Of a stretch of DNA of 64,000 nt, positions 27,293 through 36,939 are shown piece after piece. The notes beneath the pieces are model-generated. The model did no database searches, was not told the DNA's origin, and was given only the letters and a program-made list of their open reading frames with translations. This DNA comes from Agrobacterium vitis (GTDB lineage: Bacteria; Pseudomonadota; Alphaproteobacteria; Rhizobiales; Rhizobiaceae): NCBI RefSeq assembly GCF_037039395.1, contig NZ_CP146241.1:434001-498000 (forward strand), read 5' to 3'. The number at the start of each line of letters is the position of its first letter. Position 1 is the first letter of the stretch. The position numbers and the translations under genes are program-made.

Positions 27293-28174
27293 TTAGTGAC
27301 TGCGTGTTGCGTCGAGGCGAGGATCCAGATGGTCTCGAAGCTGTTCGCCAAGGATATTGACGAGCGCAACCGTCAGCACCAGCGCTGCACCCGGCAAGGT
27401 CGCGATCCACCACGCCGTTCCAATCAGCGCCCGGCCTTCAGCCGCCATTCCTCCCCATGACGGTTGCGGTGGCTGCACACCCAGACCAATAAAGGAGAGA
27501 GACCCTTCAGTGAGCATCATCAATCCAAGGTCAAGGCTGGCAAACACGATCACCGTTGGCACAACGTTGGGCAGAAGATGTTTCCAAAGAATGCGGATGT
27601 CTGAAGCGCCCAAAAGCTTCGCGCTGGCGATGAAGTCTTGATGGCGTACAATGAGGACTTGGCTGACCACGAGGCGTGCGTACAGGACCCAGCCGGCGAC
27701 GGCCAGAACGATTACGACATTACGGGCGCTTGGGCCGAGCGCAGCGATAATGCCAATGGCGAGAACCAGCGCCGGCAATGCCAATTGAATGTCGCCGAGA
27801 CGCATGAGGAAGGTCCGCACCGGACCTCCGTAGTATCCGGCAACCAATCCGATCAGTACGCCGGATACGAGCCGACAAATGACGGCAAGCACGCCCACGC
27901 TCAATGAAACCTGCGCACCGTAGAGGATTCGGCTCAAGACATCCCGTCCGAGGTCGTCGGTACCGAGAAGGTGCTGGACCGTCCCGCCACTTTGCCAAAC
28001 CGGCGGTAAGAGGCGCGCGGTCAGGTCCTGCGCGTACGGATCGTAAGGGGCAACTACTGAGGCGAAGCAAGCAGCACCGACGATCAGCGCCAGCAGCGCC
28101 GCAGGTAAAATCAATCGCCAACGACCGCTGAGCGACCAGTTGGACGGGACTTCAATTGCGCGAGGCTCTTCCAT
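27293..28174 (-). CDS. ABC transporter permease, DppC/OppC type
   Basis: About 293 residues from ATG 28174, which overlaps the preceding stop as TGATG. It has the N-terminal membrane anchor (RLILPAALLALIVGAACFAS), the HLLGTDDLGRDVLSRILYGA motif of DppC proteins, five further membrane segments and the EAA loop (SAKLLGASDIRILWKHLLPN). It pairs with the DppB-type permease next to it. The imported compound is unknown; the link to HyuAB and a PrpD-family protein suggests a cyclic amide or amino-acid-derived acid. Confidence 0.92.
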   Translation of the reverse strand: MEEPRAIEVPSNWSLSGRWRLILPAALLALIVGAACFASVVAPYDPYAQDLTARLLPPVWQSGGTVQHLLGTDDLGRDVLSRILYGAQVSLSVGVLAVICRLVSGVLIGLVAGYYGGPVRTFLMRLGDIQLALPALVLAIGIIAALGPSARNVVIVLAVAGWVLYARLVVSQVLIVRHQDFIASAKLLGASDIRILWKHLLPNVVPTVIVFASLDLGLMMLTEGSLSFIGLGVQPPQPSWGGMAAEGRALIGTAWWIATLPGAALVLTVALVNILGEQLRDHLDPRLDATRSH

Positions 28175-29097
28175 CAGTGGGCTCCCAGTTTTGCACGCGG
28201 ATCGAGCATGCCGTAAATTGCATCGATGACCAGATTGGTCAGAACGACAAGCACTCCCACGACGATGACATAGGCTTGAATTACAGGCATATCGCGGGAG
28301 GAAATTGCCGACAGGGCGACGGTGTTTACACCGGGCCATCCGAAAACCGTCTCAGTGACGATGGCGCCACCATAAAGTCCTCCAAGTTGAAGCCCGATGA
28401 CTGTGATGATCGGCAGCGCAGCATTCGGAAATGCGTGTCCGAAGACCACCGAGTAGGAGGACGCCCCCTTTGCTCGCGCCGTGCGAACAAAATCGGAGTC
28501 GAGCACCTCCAACATTGAGGAACGCGCGATCCTTGCGAACGTGCCGACCTGGAAAGCCGCCAAAGTAACCGCTGGCAAGACCAGATAGATGGGGCTCCGG
28601 AAACCCGAAGTAGGCAGCCATCGGAGCGTCGCGCTGAAAATAAGAAGCAGCACGATCCCCAACCAGAACGTTGGCAAGGATTGTATGAGCACTGAGCCGA
28701 CGATGACACATCGGTCAAATATGCTGCCGCGGAAAACCGCGGCCAGCGAGCCGACCAAGACGCCGACAATTGTGGAGATTGCGAGGGCACAGCCAATCAG
28801 AAGCAGGGTCCGAGGGAGGGCCGCAAGCACAATCGCCAGCGCGGAGCCCTTACTGCGGAAGGATACGCCCAAGTCGCCCTGCGCGGCGTGCCACAACCAA
28901 TCGAAATATTGCACAACGATAGGCCGATCGAAGCCATTTGCGACGCGAAACGCCTGAATTTCGTCTGGGGTCGCATCATGGCTCGACAGCAGAACCGCAG
29001 GATCACCCGCAATGTGCATGAGCCCGAAAGTGATCGCAGATATCCCTAGAATAACGAGAACACTAAATACTATTCGCTTTATGAATGGGTTGAGCAT
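28174..29097 (-). CDS. ABC transporter permease, DppB/OppB type
   Basis: A 307-residue permease with a DppB-like start (MLNPFIKRIVFSVLVILGIS, HIAGDPAVLL), six predicted membrane segments and the loop RAKGASSYSVVFGHAFPNAA. The C-terminus DPRAKLGAH is the usual NPRxxLG tail. It lies 41 bases after the binding-protein gene and is coupled to the DppC gene by a one-base stop/start overlap. Confidence 0.93.
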   Translation of the reverse strand: MLNPFIKRIVFSVLVILGISAITFGLMHIAGDPAVLLSSHDATPDEIQAFRVANGFDRPIVVQYFDWLWHAAQGDLGVSFRSKGSALAIVLAALPRTLLLIGCALAISTIVGVLVGSLAAVFRGSIFDRCVIVGSVLIQSLPTFWLGIVLLLIFSATLRWLPTSGFRSPIYLVLPAVTLAAFQVGTFARIARSSMLEVLDSDFVRTARAKGASSYSVVFGHAFPNAALPIITVIGLQLGGLYGGAIVTETVFGWPGVNTVALSAISSRDMPVIQAYVIVVGVLVVLTNLVIDAIYGMLDPRAKLGAH

Positions 29098-29138
29098 TTG
29101 GCTCTCTCCTCAGTGCTGCAAAGGTCGTTGCGCGACCG

Positions 29139-30671
29139 CTATTTTTTTGTCGCGCCAGCCAGATAAATCGCACCGTCAGGGCGAGGCTTCCAATCAATGG
29201 CGGCATTCACTCCGAACGTCGCGTCGGTGCTGTACAAAAATACCACTGGGGCAAGGTCGTACAGGTCAGCATTAAGCTTGTCGTAGGCAGCTTGACGCTT
29301 GCCGACATCGGGTTCACCGCGTGCTGATGCGATTTCGGCGTCGGTCTCTGGCCCGTGGAAATAAATGCCACGTCGCGGACCGTCCAAGGTCAGCCCAAGA
29401 GCAAAATCGGCATCCATAAGCAGGTTATTGTTCTGCGAGATGAGCATTTGCTGCGGCGCCATCTTCTTCTGGAGCCAGCTATCCCCGAAGAAGTTCGGGT
29501 CGAATTTTGTCTTGATGTTGACACCGGCTTTGCCGAGGTACGCGGCAATGCTCTGCCAAACAGGGTTAAGTTCGCCAATATAGTTCACAAGCTCAAGTGT
29601 CAGGGGTTTTTCTGCAGTGAAACCAGCTTCTTGGAGTAGCTTTTTCGCCCGTTCGGGATCGTAGGGGTAAGGAGCGATCGATTTGGTGTAGCCGAACACA
29701 CTTGGGGCATAGATCTGACCCACCGGGGTTGCACGCCCATCAAACAGGGATTTGGTAATCGCGGCTTTATCGATGGCGTAGTTTAATGCCTGGCGCACAC
29801 GCTTGTCAGTAAGCGGTCCCTCGAGAGTATTGAGAGACAGAAAAACGGCCTTATTGCCGTTTACGGATTTTACACCCACTTCGCTAGATGATTTGAGCCC
29901 GGCGGCGAGATCGGGCGTCACTTCAGTAGCGATGTCGATCTCGCCACTCAGCAGGGAGCTGATTTGCGTCGCGGGTTCAGCGATGAAACGAAATTCAACT
30001 TCGCTAGGGATCGGCTTTCCGCCCCAGTAATCACAATTGGCCTTGAGCACAACACTGTCGCCCTGGTTCCAGGTCTCGAATTTGAAAGGCCCTGTGCCGA
30101 TGGGATGCTTGCCAAAGTCAACATTTCCAACCTTGTCGATGACCGATTTCGGCGTGATGTAAATAATGCTAGCAAGGACTCCAATGAACGAAGCGTCTGG
30201 CTGTTTCAGCTTGAAGCGTACAGTGTGGTCATCGACTGCAGTCACCGATTCAACGTTGCTTACGTAACTGCGTTGCTTCGATGCGAGCTTTTGGTCGGTT
30301 GCGATACGGTCGAATGTCGACACCACATCTGCTGAGGTGAAAGATGATCCATCATGGAACACCACGCCTGAACGAAGTGCAATCTCGTATGTCTTCTCGT
30401 CCAGCTGTTTGAACCCTGTTGCCAGGTTCGGCTCAATTTTCATCGAGTCGTCGAGCTTGAACAAACCATCATACAAGTTGCGGTTTATCTGGGAAAACAG
30501 CACAAGAGTATCGTAATTTCCGTCAAGGCTGGCGGGTTGGGTCGGCCAAAGCAAATTGACCGTGACTCGTTCCCCCGAACCACAAGCCTCGGCTTGTTGC
30601 GCTAGACAAGGTACGGTTCCGAGAGCGAAGATTGCTACACTCACACTAGCGAGCCAAGTTTTCTTTAACAT
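29139..30671 (-). CDS. Periplasmic solute-binding protein, SBP_bac_5 family
   Basis: About 510 residues from ATG 30671 (MLKKTWLASVSVAIFALG), with GAGGTGG before it; an in-frame ATG 15 bases upstream is less likely. The first 27 residues are a Sec signal peptide ending in CLAQQA. The mature protein is an oligopeptide-type binding protein: VNLLWPTQPASLDGNYD, VVFHDGSSFTSADVVSTF, HPIGTGPFKFETWN and VRQALNYAIDKA. It should capture the substrate of the importer encoded around it. Unlike the AccA-like protein at 16.2 kb it is Sec-exported, so the two systems have separate origins. Confidence 0.93.
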   Translation of the reverse strand: MLKKTWLASVSVAIFALGTVPCLAQQAEACGSGERVTVNLLWPTQPASLDGNYDTLVLFSQINRNLYDGLFKLDDSMKIEPNLATGFKQLDEKTYEIALRSGVVFHDGSSFTSADVVSTFDRIATDQKLASKQRSYVSNVESVTAVDDHTVRFKLKQPDASFIGVLASIIYITPKSVIDKVGNVDFGKHPIGTGPFKFETWNQGDSVVLKANCDYWGGKPIPSEVEFRFIAEPATQISSLLSGEIDIATEVTPDLAAGLKSSSEVGVKSVNGNKAVFLSLNTLEGPLTDKRVRQALNYAIDKAAITKSLFDGRATPVGQIYAPSVFGYTKSIAPYPYDPERAKKLLQEAGFTAEKPLTLELVNYIGELNPVWQSIAAYLGKAGVNIKTKFDPNFFGDSWLQKKMAPQQMLISQNNNLLMDADFALGLTLDGPRRGIYFHGPETDAEIASARGEPDVGKRQAAYDKLNADLYDLAPVVFLYSTDATFGVNAAIDWKPRPDGAIYLAGATKK

Positions 30672-30742
30672 ATTCCACCTCTTCATTTTTGTTGTTTTTG
30701 CATTGAGCTACGTGAACTGTGGATTGCAGCTGACGCTTTCGA

Positions 30743-32425
30743 TCAGTCAGCCGCGTGTGCTTCTTCCGGCGTCTCCGGAAGACTTGGAACAGCTGCTCTG
30801 AGTTGGCGTGTGTAGGGATCGACGGGCCTATCGATCACATCGACTGCCGCACCGGCTTCGACGACTCTCCCTTTGCTCATCACGACGACTCTGTCTCCAA
30901 TCTGACGAGCAAGAGCGATGTCATGGGTAATGAAAAGGTATGTGAGACCTTCCTGGTTCTGAATGTCGATGAGAAGTTTGATGATCTGTGCCCTGATCGA
31001 AACATCAAGAGACGTCACCGGTTCGTCGCACACGAGCAATTTAGGACGAACGGCGAGCGCGCGCGCGATTGCTATACGCTGTCGTTGACCGCCAGAGAAT
31101 TGATGAGGGTAGCGGTCGCCATGTGACGCCTGCAGGCCGACCATTTCGAGCAGCTCAACGGCACGTTTCTGCGCAGCGTCCCGTGACGATACGAGCTTGT
31201 TTATCACAAGGCCTTCGGCGACGAGTTCTGCCACCTTCATCCTCGGATTCAGGGACGCGTACGGGTCTTGAAACACCATTTGAATGTCGCGTCGGACTGT
31301 TTTCCACCCGTTTGCCTTAGGTCCAACGAGTTCTTTTCCATCGAACGAAATACGGCCTTGATCAGGAGCAATCAAGCCAACAGCGCAGCGTGCGAAAGTC
31401 GACTTGCCGCTTCCAGATTCTCCGACAATACAGACGGTCTCTCCGCGTCGAGCAGCTATGCTCACATCATCGAGAGCGAACGGGCGTCCTTTACCCTTTG
31501 GCCCCCACACGAAAGAATGGGTCAAGCCTTCCGCGCAGAAAACATCGGTTGATGGGGGCGTCGGGGCTTGGCGTACCTCAAGCGGAGGGCGTGATGGCGC
31601 GCGCAACGTCGGCGTTGCGTCCCACAACTGCTTAGTATAGGCGTCTCGGGGCGTCTTCCACACATCCAAAGTGGCGCCGCTTTCGACAACTTTGCCGTCG
31701 CGCATGACGATCACTTGCTCCGTGATGCTGGAGACGAGCGCGAGATCGTGACTGATGAATAAAAGGGAGGTGCCAAGATTCTTGATAGTCTCCCGAAGAA
31801 GATCGACGATTTGCCTTTGAACGATGACATCAAGGGCTGTGGTCGGTTCGTCTGCGATCAGAAGGGAAGGCTTACACGCGAGCGCCATCGCAATCATGAC
31901 GCGCTGGCGCATGCCACCTGACGGTTCGTGCGGATACTTGCGCATTGTTTCTTTGGGCCGCGGCAGCCCGAGACCGTCGAACAATTCCGTCACACGATTA
32001 TTGACCCTCTCGGCATCAAGCGACGGTTCGTGAATGCGGATTGCCTCGGCAACCTGTTCTCCGCAACGGCGAACAGGATTGAGCGCAGACAAAGGGTCTT
32101 GAAATACGTATGAAATGCCTTTGCCGCGCAGTGAACGGAGTTCGGCATCAGGCATACTGACAAGATCTCGATCCTGAAACTTGATTTGTCCGCCGATTGT
32201 CGCCTTTGCCGATTTGGGGAAGAGCCTTGTCAGCGCGAGGGACGTAACGGACTTGCCCGATCCGCTTTCGCCGACAATGCCGACAGTCCCAGAGAAAGGG
32301 ACATCGAAGCTGATGTTAGAGACGGCCTTAATCTCAGATTGCCCCCAGCCGAACCGGACCGAAAGGTCTTGAACAGACAAAAGGGGTGTAGATTCAACGG
32401 TATTTACTTGGGTTTTCTTGAGCAT
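30743..32425 (-). CDS. Fused double ATP-binding protein of a Dpp-type ABC importer
   Basis: A 560-residue protein with two ATPase domains, DppD- and DppF-like, in one chain. Domain 1 (about residues 15-260) has Walker [15 protein letters not shown], signature [15 protein letters not shown] and Walker [13 protein letters not shown]; the Pro-Ser start of its signature is slightly unusual. Domain 2 (about 300-550) has [29 protein letters not shown] and [12 protein letters not shown]. It is the first gene of the operon with the SBP, permeases and PrpD-family gene, 71 bases before the SBP gene. The promoter should lie in the 32.4-33.1 kb gap. Confidence 0.94.
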   Translation of the reverse strand: MLKKTQVNTVESTPLLSVQDLSVRFGWGQSEIKAVSNISFDVPFSGTVGIVGESGSGKSVTSLALTRLFPKSAKATIGGQIKFQDRDLVSMPDAELRSLRGKGISYVFQDPLSALNPVRRCGEQVAEAIRIHEPSLDAERVNNRVTELFDGLGLPRPKETMRKYPHEPSGGMRQRVMIAMALACKPSLLIADEPTTALDVIVQRQIVDLLRETIKNLGTSLLFISHDLALVSSITEQVIVMRDGKVVESGATLDVWKTPRDAYTKQLWDATPTLRAPSRPPLEVRQAPTPPSTDVFCAEGLTHSFVWGPKGKGRPFALDDVSIAARRGETVCIVGESGSGKSTFARCAVGLIAPDQGRISFDGKELVGPKANGWKTVRRDIQMVFQDPYASLNPRMKVAELVAEGLVINKLVSSRDAAQKRAVELLEMVGLQASHGDRYPHQFSGGQRQRIAIARALAVRPKLLVCDEPVTSLDVSIRAQIIKLLIDIQNQEGLTYLFITHDIALARQIGDRVVVMSKGRVVEAGAAVDVIDRPVDPYTRQLRAAVPSLPETPEEAHAAD

Positions 32426-32837
32426 GCCTCTGCCAATCTCCCTGAATAGCCAGGGATTGCGCCGCTCTCGCCCTCCACAATGCAGACTTGCTGCGCTGAA
32501 GGCGACCGGACCTGTAAAACATCAAAGATTAAGAAAGCGAGCGGCCCTGTTGCAAACGACTTTGCCCACTGGGTTGCCGTCCTTTGACAAACAGATTGAT
32601 CTCCTGATCAGCCATTTTTCACCCTCTTTTTCATCTTATTTTCGGAGACTATAACTATTGCTCGGCCTTGGCCTCCAATTGGATTTTAGGACGATTGATT
32701 TGATTTTCCAATTAATGCTCAACGCTTATTGTTAGCCGGATGCGACGCGTTTAACCTCTCGCAATCTTCAGCAAGCGGATGAACACTTTGCAGCGGCTAT
32801 GGCCTGATCCATCTCAGACCGCACATCTTCGTCATGC
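32426..32837. other. Upstream region of the Dpp/Hyu operon
   Basis: About 410 bases. On the minus strand a 28-residue frame (32615 to 32529, MADQEINLFVKGRQPSGQ) follows a good AGAGGGTG site and then stops; it could be a truncated gene start or a leader. The AT-rich part (32620-32730) is a plausible promoter region for the transporter operon. Nothing else is recognisable. Confidence 0.35.
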
Positions 32838-33136
32838 TCACCAAGTGACGTAGGACGCGTGCGCTATTCCGCGGATGACATGAACGGGTTTGTAGACAGG
32901 TTGGCATTTCCGCGCTTTCACAGAGCGCATTATTTCATATTCGAACTCAACGCCCGACTCGAACAGGATTATCGCGTCCCCGGTCTCCCTCGTGACCCGC
33001 TTTAGCAATGCTTGGACGCAATTAAGAATCGCGGGTCGGTTTCCGCTTAAAATCGCATTGTACGAGTGAAAATGGTCATGCGGACGGCAGGCATTATAAG
33101 GCTTAGATCGCCTGTACCTCTGCCAGGCCCATAAAA
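32838..33136 (-). pseudogene. Open reading stretch without a start, unidentified gene remnant
   Basis: On the minus strand a frame stays open from within the LysR gene end through about 100 codons to a TGA at 32840-32838. It reads RPHDHFHSYNAILSGNRPAI, then RETGDAIILFESGVEFEYEI and ends VIRGIAHASYVTW. It has no good start or ribosome-binding site but its amino acid mix looks protein-like. I do not recognise the family. It may be the 3' end of a gene lost by deletion, or chance. Confidence 0.3.
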
Positions 33137-34042
33137 CTATTGACGGCCCACGTCGTTTCGCGCGAGCGCTCCTCGCACATGCTCGACGAAATCTGCCACG
33201 ATTGCGCTCTTTCGCGCACGCAATGGTTTTAAGATGGTGTAATCCTGATCAACGATGGGAGAAAACGGCTTGCGAATAATTCGACCATCAAGAAATTCCA
33301 CCGACAGAGGGTCGACGATCGAAACCCCCAGACCGGCGGCCACCATTTCCCCAACATTGGCAGCATTAGTTGCTTCAAACGCCACTTGAGGAGTAACTCC
33401 TTGGCCTTCAAAGGCTCTATCCACCTTTCTGCGCATGATGCCGGTGGATGAGAACGCAACGAAGGGCTCGTGTATAAGGTCGGCAGGATTAAGTTGCGCA
33501 GCCTCTTCCAAGCGATGCCCCGGCGGCAGGATTGCGACCGCAGCCGGTGATCTAAGCATCTCCGCCGTGATCGAAGGGTGCTCCACACTGGTCGAAACAA
33601 TCGCTACATCCAGGCGCCGCAACAAAACGGCTTCGGTCAGAAACTGTGAGCTTTGTGCTTCCACCGATACAAAAACCTTCGGATGCTGCGCATGGAAACT
33701 CCTCAGGATCCGGCTAATGAAGCGTCCACCCAAGGCGGGGAGGACACCCAATACGAGCCGGCCATGCACTTCACGATGAATTGCCTCGACCGAGCGCGCG
33801 AGCTGATGAACGCCGCCGAGAACGCGATCAACTTCCTCGTAAAGGCGCATTCCCTGATCCGTCGCAACTAGACGTCTACCCTGCCTCTCGAAAAGCTGGA
33901 GTCCTGTCTCGGCCTCCAGATCCTGAATGCGCTTGCTTACTGCTGGCTGTGAAACCCTGAGAAGGTCGGCAGCCTTACTGACAGTTCCGGTTTCAACAAC
34001 CGCCAGCAGCGCTTCCAACTGCCTCAGGCTCGGATCGGCCAA
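33137..34042 (-). CDS. LysR-family transcriptional regulator
   Basis: About 301 residues from TTG 34042 (LADPSLRQLEALLAVVETG), with AGGAG 8 bases before it; the longer frame crosses the control region of the opposite operon. The HTH is VSKAADLLRVSQPAVSKRIQ and the effector domain has LVLGVLPALGGRFISRILR, RRLDVAIVSTSVEHP and EMVAAGLGVSIVDPL, like NocR/OccR-type and ArgP-type relatives in general plan. It is divergent from the opine-oxidase-like operon 92 bases away, the classical arrangement for a LysR activator of a catabolic operon. Confidence 0.92.
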   Translation of the reverse strand: MADPSLRQLEALLAVVETGTVSKAADLLRVSQPAVSKRIQDLEAETGLQLFERQGRRLVATDQGMRLYEEVDRVLGGVHQLARSVEAIHREVHGRLVLGVLPALGGRFISRILRSFHAQHPKVFVSVEAQSSQFLTEAVLLRRLDVAIVSTSVEHPSITAEMLRSPAAVAILPPGHRLEEAAQLNPADLIHEPFVAFSSTGIMRRKVDRAFEGQGVTPQVAFEATNAANVGEMVAAGLGVSIVDPLSVEFLDGRIIRKPFSPIVDQDYTILKPLRARKSAIVADFVEHVRGALARNDVGRQ

Positions 34043-34134
34043 TATATAAACTCCTGGAATATATTTCTGAAAAATTCGACTTTGACTTGATATAGGAATT
34101 GCACGACTCTGACAACCATCAGGAGGACGTCCCG
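34043..34134. promoter_or_regulatory. Divergent control region of the opine-oxidase-like operon
   Basis: A 92-base AT-rich gap between the LysR gene and the oxidoreductase operon. It has GAATATATTTCTGAAAAATTC (34055-34075), an imperfect inverted repeat that contains a T-N11-A LysR-type box, and TTGACT/TATAGG-like elements near 34085-34096. AGGAGG (34122-34127) is the ribosome-binding site of the next gene. Confidence 0.5.
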
Positions 34135-35244
34135 GTGGATGCAGATACAATCGTTGTTGGTGGAGGTGTAGTCGGAGCGGCACTTGCGTTTGGTGTCGCC
34201 AGAAGGCAACGCGCCGTCATCATGCTCGACGGGGAAGATGGGGATCTTCGGGCCGCTCGCGCAAACTTCGGCCTTGTATGGGTTCAGGGCAAAGGGGTCG
34301 ATATGCCGGCCTACAGCCTGCTCTCTCGAAAAAGTACCGATCTCTGGGAGAGATTCTTGAAGGATGTCGTCGCTGCAAGCGAGATGCCTGTCGACTATGC
34401 CCGGCCGGGCGGGCTGATCTACTGTCTTGGGGAAGCGGAATACGAGGCACGGAAAGCAATCAATACACGCATGCACAACCAGCAGACGGGCGTAGAAACC
34501 GAAATGATTGAGCGCAGGGATCTCAACCGCATGCTTCCCAAAGTGAACCTTGGGACTGAGGTGGTGGGGGCCAGCTACTGCCGGCAAGATGGACACGTCA
34601 ATCCTCTTCAGCTGCTGGCCTCGCTGCACAAGGCGATCGTCGCTTACGGCGGGGAGCTCGTCTTCCGGTCATCGGTGTCTCGTATCGTGCCCTGTCCCTT
34701 TGGCTTTGAGGTGGAAACCAAACAGAAGCGATATCGCGCCACGCGCGTGATTGTCGCCGCTGGCCTTGCAACGCCACAGCTGACGCAGTCACTGGGACTT
34801 AATATGCCGCTTCATTCTGACCGCGGGCAGTTGCTCGTCACGGAACGGCTGGCGCCCATACTCCCATTTCCAGGGAGCGGTCTGCGGCAAACAGCCGATG
34901 GAACAGTAATGATCGGTGCAACCAAAGAAAACCTTACTGATCGCGGTGTCACTGTCGCCTCTGCCGCGACACTCGCTTCCCGCGCAACGCGAATAATCCC
35001 GGCGTTGGCACAGGTTCGCCTCGTGCGTCAATGGAGTGGCTTTCGCGTCATGCCGATGGACGGATCGCCGATTTACGCTGAGTCGAACAGTCACCCCGGT
35101 CTGTTTGCTGCAGCTTGTCATTCCGGGGTGACGCTTGCCGCGGCCCATGCGGAGATCGTCGCGCCCGCCATGATTGAGGGACGGTTGTCGAAGGACCTGT
35201 CCGTTTTTTCCAATGGAAGATTCGATGTTCAAAACTGTGCTTGA
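34135..35244 (+). CDS. FAD-dependent oxidoreductase, opine-oxidase B-subunit-like (DAO family)
   Basis: About 369 residues from GTG 34135 (DADTIVVGGGVVGAALAFG), 7 bases after AGGAGG. The N-terminal dinucleotide fold has the GGGVVG motif, and the DAO-type substrate domain shows YCRQDGHVNPLQLLASL, LLVTERLAPILP and WSGFRVMPMDGSPIYAES with AACHSGVTLAAAHAEIV near the end. Together with the small [2Fe-2S] protein and the larger flavoprotein downstream it matches the OoxB/NoxB subunit of octopine and nopaline oxidases, and also the related D-hydroxyproline dehydrogenases. It probably oxidises the secondary amine of an opine or N-substituted amino acid. Confidence 0.9.
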   Translation: MDADTIVVGGGVVGAALAFGVARRQRAVIMLDGEDGDLRAARANFGLVWVQGKGVDMPAYSLLSRKSTDLWERFLKDVVAASEMPVDYARPGGLIYCLGEAEYEARKAINTRMHNQQTGVETEMIERRDLNRMLPKVNLGTEVVGASYCRQDGHVNPLQLLASLHKAIVAYGGELVFRSSVSRIVPCPFGFEVETKQKRYRATRVIVAAGLATPQLTQSLGLNMPLHSDRGQLLVTERLAPILPFPGSGLRQTADGTVMIGATKENLTDRGVTVASAATLASRATRIIPALAQVRLVRQWSGFRVMPMDGSPIYAESNSHPGLFAAACHSGVTLAAAHAEIVAPAMIEGRLSKDLSVFSNGRFDVQNCA

Positions 35245-35524
35245 AAGACCCTCCGGCCAAGCAGACATGACGGTGCTAGTCAACGGAGTTGAAACTCCGG
35301 CTTGGAACGGAGAAACGGTTGCAAGTGTGTTGCTGCGCGCGCCCGATGCAGGCCGCAGATCTCCTGTGAGCGGCTCTCTGCGACTTCCGTATTGTCAGAT
35401 GGGCGTCTGTTTCGAATGCCTGGTGGTCGTCAACGGTGTTGCCTCGATCCAAGGATGTCTTGTTCCCGTCGAACCCGGAATGCAGATCGACAGGCAAAAC
35501 GGTCCACGGGAAATCGTATCATGA
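35225..35524 (+). CDS. Small [2Fe-2S]-binding subunit of the opine-oxidase-like enzyme
   Basis: About 99 residues from ATG 35225, with GGAAG 5 bases before it and a 20-base overlap with the preceding gene. It has a ferredoxin-like fold with the cluster ligands in CQMGVCFECLVVVNG and the later QGCLVPV (C-x4-C-x2-C-x11-C). Such small proteins are the third subunit in HcnA-type and opine/hydroxyproline dehydrogenases and pass electrons between the two flavoproteins. The gene order B-subunit, small subunit, A-subunit with tight overlaps supports one complex. Confidence 0.88.
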   Translation: MFKTVLERPSGQADMTVLVNGVETPAWNGETVASVLLRAPDAGRRSPVSGSLRLPYCQMGVCFECLVVVNGVASIQGCLVPVEPGMQIDRQNGPREIVS

Positions 35525-36891
35525 CTTATGACGTGGCAATCGTCGGATCGGGGCCAGCTGGAATGAGCGCTGCGGTCCGTCTGCGTTCGCTCGGAGCAAC
35601 CGTAGCGGTGATCGACGAGCAGCCCGAACCTGGCGGTCAGATCTGGCGCGGCATCGAGCGAAATCTCGGCAGCCGGATGTTTGCAGCGCTTGGCGCGGAT
35701 TACGAAAAAGGCAGGGCCCTTGCGGCACAGTTCCGTGCCTGCGGTGCAGATTATCTCGCTGGCGCGCAGGTCTGGCAGATCGAGGAAGGTTGGGTGCTCT
35801 TCGCCAGCGTCAGGGGCGAAACCAGCCAGATTTCTGCCAGAGCAGTTCTTCTCGCCAATGGTGCGCAGGAGAGACCCGTTCCGTTCCCCGGCTGGACGCT
35901 TCCTGGCGTGATGACGGTCGGAGCTGCACAGGTTCTATTGAAATCCGGCGGGATGTTACCTCAGGGGAGGATATGGATTGCCGGTGCGGGGCCGCTCCCG
36001 CTGCTCTACGCAACTCAGTTGCTAAACCTTGGCGGGCAAATCGCAGGCTATCTCGATACCGCCAAACGGCCAAGCCTGGCTGCGGTAACTCTGCTTCCCA
36101 GAGCTTGGCGTGACTTTCCCAGTCTGCTTAAGGGATTAGGTTGGCTTCGGGCGCTTCGCCGAACTGGCGTGGTCAAGAGCGGCGCGTCCGATCTTCGCGC
36201 CGGAGGAAACGACCGACTCGAGTTCATCACTTGGGAGTCCAGCGGTCGTCTGCATAGTGCGCCGGCGGATGTACTTCTGGTGCACGAAGGGGTGGTGCCG
36301 CGGATCCATGAAACCCTGGCTATGGGATGCGCCCACCACTGGAACGAGGAACAAGGTTATTTCGCACCCACCCTCAATGAATGGGGTGAAACCAGCCGTG
36401 CGAACCTCTTCGTCGCGGGAGACGCTGGCGGGATTGGGGGGTGGGTCGCCGCGACGGTCTCGGGTGAAAGCGCCGCGCTCGGCATCGTGAAGCGCCTAAA
36501 TCTTTGTTTAAACACGGAAAGGCTGCGCGCCGAATGGGATTTAGTCGGACGGCGCCGCCGCGCCATTGCGCTAAGGCCATTTCTGGATCGATTCTACCGG
36601 CCCCCACGTCAGCTAATCCCCGACGAAACCATCGTGTGTCGATGCGAAGAAGTGACGGCCGGAAACATCCGAGCAGTTGCGCTCGCCTGCGCGCCTGATC
36701 CTGCCGCTATCAAGGCAGCAACCCGATGCGGAATGGGTCCGTGCCAGGGACGCCAGTGTGGTTACTCGGTTCAGGCACTAATAGCGGAAGCCCACGGGGT
36801 TTCCGCGGGAGAAGTGAGGTTTTTCAATATCCGCCCGCCGCTCAAACCTGTGACGCTTGGGGAGTTGGCAAAGCTGGCGGCAGGACAATGA
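35521..36891 (+). CDS. FAD/NAD(P)-binding oxidoreductase, opine-oxidase A-subunit-like
   Basis: A 456-residue flavoprotein starting at ATG 35521, which overlaps the previous stop (ATGA). The N-terminal FAD fold reads VAIVGSGPAGMSAAVRLRS with VIDEQPEPGGQIW, and ANGAQERPVPFPGWTLPGVM is typical of OoxA/NoxA and HcnB proteins. The C-terminal 90 residues form a BFD-like [2Fe-2S] domain with the cysteines in IVCRCEEVTAGNI and RCGMGPCQGRQCG. It is the large subunit of a membrane-associated opine-type dehydrogenase. Confidence 0.92.
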   Translation: MTYDVAIVGSGPAGMSAAVRLRSLGATVAVIDEQPEPGGQIWRGIERNLGSRMFAALGADYEKGRALAAQFRACGADYLAGAQVWQIEEGWVLFASVRGETSQISARAVLLANGAQERPVPFPGWTLPGVMTVGAAQVLLKSGGMLPQGRIWIAGAGPLPLLYATQLLNLGGQIAGYLDTAKRPSLAAVTLLPRAWRDFPSLLKGLGWLRALRRTGVVKSGASDLRAGGNDRLEFITWESSGRLHSAPADVLLVHEGVVPRIHETLAMGCAHHWNEEQGYFAPTLNEWGETSRANLFVAGDAGGIGGWVAATVSGESAALGIVKRLNLCLNTERLRAEWDLVGRRRRAIALRPFLDRFYRPPRQLIPDETIVCRCEEVTAGNIRAVALACAPDPAAIKAATRCGMGPCQGRQCGYSVQALIAEAHGVSAGEVRFFNIRPPLKPVTLGELAKLAAGQ

Positions 36892-36939
36892 TCGTAATCG
36901 CCAGATGCCAAGGCATTCTGCAATTTTAGGATGGTCACG

